The position numbers and the translations under genes were made by a program. A model generated the notes under the pieces. The model searched no databases. It was not told the DNA's origin and saw only the letters and a program-made list of their open reading frames with translations. A DNA stretch of 64,000 bases from Vibrio metoecus (lineage in GTDB: Bacteria; Pseudomonadota; Gammaproteobacteria; Enterobacterales; Vibrionaceae). Where the stretch lies: the NCBI RefSeq assembly GCF_009665255.1, contig NZ_CP035686.1, forward strand, positions 1-64,000, in the 5' to 3' direction. Every line of letters begins with the position of its first letter. The stretch's first letter is position 1. This document shows, piece after piece, positions 60,037 to 64,000 of the stretch.

Positions 60037-60597
60037 ATGAATAAGCCGTTTGCTTTGATGGCGCTTACTGCAGCAATGGCTGCTCCGGCCGCACTGGCTT
60101 CAACCCCAGTTATGTTCTCTTCTATCGACAACTTCAACACGCCAGATGCTAACCAAGTTGCGGGTGTGCGTTTGTCCGCACTGCACGGTAAAGTGAATGA
60201 AGTCAAAGGGGTCGATTTTTCGATTCTTGGCCTGTCTGAAACCGACAAAACCACAGGTGTGAACTTTGGCTTATTGTTCGGTGCAAGCAAAGTCAACCAA
60301 GAGATGACCGGTGCATCACTGGGTCTTTTGAACTGGAACACCGGTAATACTTACGGTGCGAACTTGGGTCTGGTTAACCTGACTAACGACGTTAAAGGCG
60401 CTAACTTGAGTTTTGTGAACTATTCAGAAGGTAACACCTTGGTTGACCTAGGTGCGGCTAACTTCTCGAACACTTCTACTGTTCAGTTTGGTCTATTCAA
60501 CAAAACTGCAAAAATTGAAGGCGTACAGATTGGTTTGATCAACTGTGCGGACAACGGTTTCTTTAAGTGTTTCCCAATCATTAACTTTGCGAAGTAA
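60037..60597 (+). CDS. Exported repeat protein, VC2662 family
   Basis: This 186-residue protein has a signal peptide (about residues 1-22, MNKPFALMALTAAMAAPAALA). The mature part has five or more short repeats of about 19-22 residues on the pattern G-A/V-N/S-F/L-G-L-L/V-N, for example TGVNFGLLFGASK, TGASLGLLNWNTG, YGANLGLVNLTND, KGANLSFVNYSEG and EGVQIGLINCADN. Such alternation suggests short beta strands in a solenoid or small barrel. It ends with a CADNGFFKCF pair of cysteines. ATG at 60037 has GGAGG before it; a TTG at 60022 would add five residues. Function is unknown. It matches the Vibrio family I know only as VC2662. Confidence 0.82.
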   Translation: MNKPFALMALTAAMAAPAALASTPVMFSSIDNFNTPDANQVAGVRLSALHGKVNEVKGVDFSILGLSETDKTTGVNFGLLFGASKVNQEMTGASLGLLNWNTGNTYGANLGLVNLTNDVKGANLSFVNYSEGNTLVDLGAANFSNTSTVQFGLFNKTAKIEGVQIGLINCADNGFFKCFPIINFAK

Positions 60598-60605
60598 TGA
60601 TGCAG

Positions 60606-60632
60606 AAAGCGTTGCCTAGGCAACGCTTTTTT
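60606..60632. terminator. Terminator between VC2662-like gene and epmB
   Basis: AAAGCGTTGCC (60606-60616) and GGCAACGCTTT (60619-60629) form an 11-bp inverted repeat with CTAG at the centre, followed by TTTC on the plus strand and CTTTC on the minus strand. Confidence 0.8.
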
Positions 60633-60634
60633 CT

Positions 60635-61657
60635 TTACTCAAGATGCAGATCAAGCGGTGTCTTGCTGGGTCTACCACCGATTTCTCGGGTTAATTTTGG
60701 CACCAGATAGCCGGAAACCCGCTCAATCAAGCCGGCCATAATCTGCCTTGCTTCCTCATCACTCACGTAAAAATGCGCCGCGCCTTGCACTTTATCCAAC
60801 ACATGCAAGTAATAAGGCAGAATGCCTGCATCAAACAAGGTTTCGCTGAGCGCCACTTGTGCGTCAACCGTGTCATTGACCCCTTTGAGCAGCACACCTT
60901 GGTTAAGTAAAGTCACGTTCACTGCGCGTAAGCGTGCCATTTGCTGTTTGAGCTCCAGATTGATTTCATTGGCGTGGTTGATGTGTGTCACTAGCAGTAC
61001 TTGCAAACGAGTTTGAGCGAACAGTTCAACCAATTCATCGGTGATGCGCGCGGGGATCACCACGGGTAATCGTGAGTGAATTCGCAGTCGTTTGATGTGC
61101 GGAATTGCTGTGATACGTTCCATCAGCCATGCGAGTTCATGATCCTTGGCCATTAAAGGATCACCGCCGGAGAAAATCACTTCGTTGAGCTGTGGATTTT
61201 GCGCAATGTAATCGAGGCTTTGCTGCCAAATTGCTTTACTGCCTTTGTTATCTTCATAAGGGAAATGACGACGGAAACAGTAGCGGCAGTTGATGGCGCA
61301 ACCGCCTTTCACGATCAGCAAGCAACGATTTTGGTACTTGTGCAGCAAGCCTGGAATAGCGTTGTTTTGCTCATCCAGAGGATCATTGGAATAGCCAGGA
61401 TGTACTTCAAATTCTGCATTTAAGGGCAAAACTTGGCGTAAAAGTGGATCGTAAGGATTGCCTTTTTGCATGCGATCGACAAAACTTTGCGGCACCCGCT
61501 GCGCAAACAGTTTGCGCGCTTCAAATCCGTCTTGCCATGGCGAAGGATCGATCTCAAGTTGCTGCAACAATTGCAGAGGATCGGAGATCGCGTTTGCCAG
61601 CTGTTGCAACCAGTTTTGCTCAACAGAAATGACTTTTCGGGTTATGATGTGCGGCAT
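60635..61657 (-). CDS. epmB: EF-P (R)-beta-lysine 2,3-aminomutase
   Basis: EpmB (YjeK) is a radical-SAM PLP enzyme that makes (R)-beta-lysine from lysine, which EpmA then attaches to EF-P. The 340-residue protein has the radical-SAM CxxxCxxC motif in KGGCAINCRYCFRRHFPYE near residue 120. It also has VIFSGGDPLMAKDHEL and HSRLPVVIPARIT, typical of lysine aminomutases, with the PLP Lys near the C terminus. It diverges from efp with only 32 bp between the start codons, so the enzyme lies next to its substrate. Confidence 0.95.
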   Translation of the reverse strand: MPHIITRKVISVEQNWLQQLANAISDPLQLLQQLEIDPSPWQDGFEARKLFAQRVPQSFVDRMQKGNPYDPLLRQVLPLNAEFEVHPGYSNDPLDEQNNAIPGLLHKYQNRCLLIVKGGCAINCRYCFRRHFPYEDNKGSKAIWQQSLDYIAQNPQLNEVIFSGGDPLMAKDHELAWLMERITAIPHIKRLRIHSRLPVVIPARITDELVELFAQTRLQVLLVTHINHANEINLELKQQMARLRAVNVTLLNQGVLLKGVNDTVDAQVALSETLFDAGILPYYLHVLDKVQGAAHFYVSDEEARQIMAGLIERVSGYLVPKLTREIGGRPSKTPLDLHLE

Positions 61658-61689
61658 TGATTTTAACTCGAAGATAGTAAGAGGAAAAA

Positions 61690-62256
61690 ATGGCTACTGT
61701 TAGCACGAATGAATTTAAAGGCGGTCTCAAAATTATGCTTGATAACGAGCCTTGTGTCATTCTCGAAAACGAGTATGTAAAACCAGGTAAAGGTCAGGCA
61801 TTCAACCGCGTGAGAATCCGTAAGCTGCTTACTGGTAAAGTTCTGGAAAAAACCTTTAAGTCAGGTGACACCGCAGAAGTTGCAGATGTTATCGATATCG
61901 ATCTGGATTACCTGTACAACGATGGCGAATTCTACCACTTCATGAACAACAGCACATTCGAACAGCTTGCTGCAGATGCAAAAGCGGTTGGCGAGAATGC
62001 GAAATGGTTGGTAGAAAACAACACTTGTATGCTGACGCTGTGGAATGGTAACCCAATCGCGGTAACTCCACCAAACTTCGTTGAGCTAGAAGTGACAGAA
62101 ACTGATCCAGGCGTAAAAGGTGACACTCAAGGTACTGGCGGTAAACCAGCAACTCTGTCTACTGGTGCAGTCGTTCGTGTACCTCTATTCGTACAGATCG
62201 GCGAAGTGATCAAAGTGGACACTCGCTCTGCAGAATACGTTGGCCGTGTGAAGTAA
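61690..62256 (+). CDS. efp: Translation elongation factor P
   Basis: EF-P rescues ribosomes stalled on polyproline stretches. The 188-residue protein has three beta domains and begins MATVSTNEFKGGLKIMLDNE. The modified Lys is at residue 34 in ENEYVKPGKGQAFNR. The OB domains contain YLYNDGEFYHFMNN, and the C-terminal motif is LSTGAVVRVPLFVQIGEVIKVDTRS. AAGAGG precedes the ATG. Its modifying enzyme EpmB is encoded divergently; epmA is not in this window. Confidence 0.98.
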   Translation: MATVSTNEFKGGLKIMLDNEPCVILENEYVKPGKGQAFNRVRIRKLLTGKVLEKTFKSGDTAEVADVIDIDLDYLYNDGEFYHFMNNSTFEQLAADAKAVGENAKWLVENNTCMLTLWNGNPIAVTPPNFVELEVTETDPGVKGDTQGTGGKPATLSTGAVVRVPLFVQIGEVIKVDTRSAEYVGRVK

Positions 62257-62272
62257 TCACCTCGGTAACAAG

Positions 62273-62301
62273 AAAAAACCAACCTTGCGGTTGGTTTTTT
62301 T
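62273..62301 (+). terminator. Intrinsic terminator after efp
   Basis: AACCAACC (62277-62284) pairs with GGTTGGTT (62289-62296) around TTGC, extended by A/T pairs, then TTTTT. Confidence 0.9.
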
Positions 62302-62334
62302 ATGCGTGTTTTGCTCTTGTTGCTTGAACACACC

Positions 62335-62367
62335 AATAAAAAAGCTGGCCTGTAAGCCAGCTTTTTT
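62335..62367. terminator. Terminator of the frd operon
   Basis: AAAGCTGGC (62341-62349) pairs with GCCAGCTTT (62356-62364) around a 6-nt loop, with A- and T-runs outside. It would stop frdD transcription on the minus strand and back up the efp terminator. Confidence 0.88.
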
Positions 62368-62380
62368 GATACTTCACATA

Positions 62381-62743
62381 TTAGATCATGAAGATAAACA
62401 CGACAGCCAGTGCTGAAATGATAGTCGCAAAGCCGTAGCAAGCGATTTTTCCTGCCACACCGGTGTGGAATTTCAGGTCATGCATACCGTGATGAACGCG
62501 GTGCATAGCATGCCACATTGGTAGAGCTAAAGTGCCGATGATGAACAATGCGCCAATGATGCTGGTTGCAAAGCTAGACACGCGCTCATAGCTCAGTGCT
62601 TCGGCATCAATCACACCGAGTGGTGCAAGAATGCCCAGTACCAGAACGGTAATCGGGGTGATCATGGCAAACCAAGTGCCACCAGCACCAAACAGGCTCC
62701 ACCATACGGGTTCGTCTGAACGTTTTGGGTTGGTATTAATCAC
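62381..62743 (-). CDS. frdD: Fumarate reductase membrane anchor FrdD
   Basis: This 120-residue inner-membrane subunit has three hydrophobic segments and, with FrdC, anchors FrdAB and binds menaquinone. It begins (M)INTNPKRSDEPVWWSLFGAG and has the conserved MWHAMHRVHHGMHDL. The start used is GTG at 62743 with GAGGAG before it; a frame reaching 62773 overlaps frdC and is rejected. It is the last gene of frdABCD and begins 10 bp after the frdC stop. Confidence 0.96.
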   Translation of the reverse strand: MINTNPKRSDEPVWWSLFGAGGTWFAMITPITVLVLGILAPLGVIDAEALSYERVSSFATSIIGALFIIGTLALPMWHAMHRVHHGMHDLKFHTGVAGKIACYGFATIISALAVVFIFMI

Positions 62744-62753
62744 AATAAGCTCC

Positions 62754-63137
62754 TCACACCACAATAAGAACAATCAGTGAGATAAAGGCCACGGCCGCCC
62801 ACTGTGCTAGCACGATGATTTTTTTATCAACCAGTTTGCCGCCTAAACGAATAGGCACGACTTGTGGCATCATGCTGAAGAAAGTTTGTGCATGGAACAA
62901 GCTACCGGCCAGTGCCACGATGTTGATCGCAACGATGAGTGGGTTGGCCATAAAATCCAACCAGGTTTGCCATGCTTCAGGGCCTTTCACCAGAGAACCT
63001 AAACCAATGGTTAGGAACAAGGTAAACAGGATCAATGGTAGAACCGTCGCTTCACGCACCATGTAGAAGCGGTAGAAAGGATGATCCTTCCACCAAGTAC
63101 GTTTCATTTCACGAACATAAGGTTTACGGTTACTCAT
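62754..63137 (-). CDS. frdC: Fumarate reductase membrane anchor FrdC
   Basis: This 127-residue inner-membrane anchor has three hydrophobic segments and starts MSNRKPYVREMKRTWWKDHPFYRFYMVREAT-like sequence, typical of FrdC. AGTKTFFSMMPQVVP-like sequence near residue 85 helps form the quinone site with FrdD. It lies 2 bp after frdB, indicating translational coupling. Confidence 0.96.
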   Translation of the reverse strand: MSNRKPYVREMKRTWWKDHPFYRFYMVREATVLPLILFTLFLTIGLGSLVKGPEAWQTWLDFMANPLIVAINIVALAGSLFHAQTFFSMMPQVVPIRLGGKLVDKKIIVLAQWAAVAFISLIVLIVV

Positions 63138-63139
63138 CC

Positions 63140-63898
63140 TTAAGCCTCCACTTTCTTCGGTGAACCGTCTGGGTTCAACATCGCGATCACGAAGTCTAAT
63201 GATGACTCCACTTTGCCTTGGTTCACGGCTGCTGCTGGGTCAACGTGTTTTGGACACACTTCGGAGCAGTAACCCACGAAAGTACAGCCCCAAGCGCCGT
63301 TTTCACCGTTGATCAGCTTCATACGCTCGGCTTTACCGTTATCACGGCTGTCGAGGTTGTAGCGATGCGCCAGAGTTAGCGCAGCGGGACCGATGAACTC
63401 TGGGTTCAAGCCGAACTGCGGGCAGGCCGCGTAACACAAACCACAGTTGATACAACCAGCGAACTGTTTGTACTTCGCCATTTGCTCTGGAGTTTGTAGG
63501 TTAGCGCCGTCTTCTGGCTTACGATCGTTACCGATGATGTATGGCTTGATGGCTTCCAGACGTTCGATGAACGGCGTCATATCCACGATCAGGTCTTTCT
63601 CAATCGGGAAGTTAGCCAGAGGTTCAATTTTTACGCCTTCTGGGTAATCACGTAAGAAGCTCTTACACGCCAACTTTGGCACGCCGTTGACCATGATGCC
63701 GCACGATCCACAGATCGCCATACGGCATGACCAGCGGTAAGAAAGATCTTTATCCAAGTTATCTTTCACATAACCAATCGCATCCAGTACCGACATGGTT
63801 TCATCAAACGGCACTTCGAAGCGTTGCATGTGTGGTTCTGCATCTTTAGCTGGGTCGTAGCGCAGAATGTCCACTTTTTGAATACGTTGTGCTGACAT
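63140..63898 (-). CDS. frdB: Fumarate reductase iron-sulfur subunit FrdB
   Basis: This 252-residue electron-transfer subunit begins MSAQRIQKVDILRYDPAKDA. The [2Fe-2S] ligands are in SCRMAICGSCGIMVNG with a further Cys in PKLACKSF, near residues 57-77. The [4Fe-4S] and [3Fe-4S] ligands are in CINCGLCYAACPQ near residue 150 and CSEVCPKHVDP near 212. It passes electrons from menaquinol at FrdCD to FAD in FrdA. Its ATG overlaps the frdA stop by one base (TAATG). Confidence 0.97.
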   Translation of the reverse strand: MSAQRIQKVDILRYDPAKDAEPHMQRFEVPFDETMSVLDAIGYVKDNLDKDLSYRWSCRMAICGSCGIMVNGVPKLACKSFLRDYPEGVKIEPLANFPIEKDLIVDMTPFIERLEAIKPYIIGNDRKPEDGANLQTPEQMAKYKQFAGCINCGLCYAACPQFGLNPEFIGPAALTLAHRYNLDSRDNGKAERMKLINGENGAWGCTFVGYCSEVCPKHVDPAAAVNQGKVESSLDFVIAMLNPDGSPKKVEA

Positions 63899-64000
63899 TA
63901 TTTTTGCTCCTCTACGCTTTTTCCGGCCGCTTCAGCTGCCGCAGCTTTTTCTGCTGCTTCACCGTATAGACGCGCTTTTGGCTGCGACTTAGTGATTTTC
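63898..64000 (-). CDS. frdA: Fumarate reductase flavoprotein FrdA, C-terminal fragment
   Basis: The last 33 residues of frdA are visible, in frame and ending one base into frdB: KITKSQPKARLYGEAAEKAA, then an Ala/Glu/Lys-rich tail ending VEEQK. The rest, including the FAD and active-site domains, lies beyond the right edge. Identity follows from the operon order and the KPKARLYG-like motif. The acidic, alanine-rich tail is longer than the core family needs. Confidence 0.9.
   Translation of the reverse strand, partial: KITKSQPKARLYGEAAEKAAAAEAAGKSVEEQK

Overview
The window looks like a chromosomal segment of a Vibrio of the V. cholerae group. Nearly all genes are close to gammaproteobacterial housekeeping genes, and several families here were named from V. 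cholerae members (the VC_2705-type symporter pair, the VC2662-type surface protein, NhaP2, CrbR). Two copies of an IS200/IS605-type element resembling IS1004 of V. cholerae are present. I see no rRNA, tRNA, CRISPR array, prophage or plasmid functions. The species is inferred from family knowledge; no search was run.

Layout. 1-5.7 kb: a start fragment of an unrecognised minus-strand gene, then a four-gene plus-strand operon (sugar-type periplasmic binding protein, double ABC ATPase, permease, cytoplasmic GH3 glycosidase) behind a near-consensus CRP site. This is the most accessory-looking part. 5.7-9.1 kb: a PAS-GGDEF gene, then ompR-envZ. 9.1-16.1 kb: xanP with two PurR boxes, recG, and gmk-rpoZ-spoT. 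16.4-22.2 kb: yhhQ behind a probable preQ1-I riboswitch, a two-subunit sodium:solute symporter, nhaP2 and crbR. 22.4-29.5 kb: dsbD, aspA-dcuA, a GGDEF gene, fxsA, trmL. 29.5-36.2 kb: cpxRA diverging from cpxP over a perfect CpxR box, then fieF, pfkA, glpX and zapB. 36.2-41.6 kb: the methionine block metF, metBL and metJ with MetJ box arrays. 41.7-49.3 kb: a short malic enzyme, then rpmE, priA, cytR and ftsN lying between two inverted IS copies. 49.4-56.4 kb: hslVU with a heat-shock promoter, menA, rraA, a MATE transporter, tpiA, a CHMI-type tautomerase and a DUF805 protein. 56.4-60.6 kb: a DUF3135 protein, a SufR-like regulator with a cysteine cluster, groESL, and a repeat-rich exported protein. 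60.6-64 kb: epmB diverging from efp, then frdABCD entering from the right edge (frdA is only a C-terminal fragment).

How the genes fit together. Envelope stress (cpxRAP, dsbD, ompR-envZ) and protein quality control (hslVU, groESL) are well represented. Anaerobic C4-dicarboxylate metabolism is covered by aspA-dcuA (fumarate supply and exchange), frdABCD (fumarate respiration) and menA (menaquinone). Purine-linked functions include xanP, gmk and spoT. Motifs readable directly from the DNA predict regulation by CRP, PurR, CpxR, MetJ, sigma-32 and preQ1.

No clearly new multigene defence or secretion system is visible. The best leads are the GH3-ABC operon of unknown substrate, the preQ1 element that overlaps the yhhQ ribosome binding site, a PurR-like box before glpX, and the placement of both IS copies directly behind host terminators, one of them just upstream of the hslVU heat-shock promoter.
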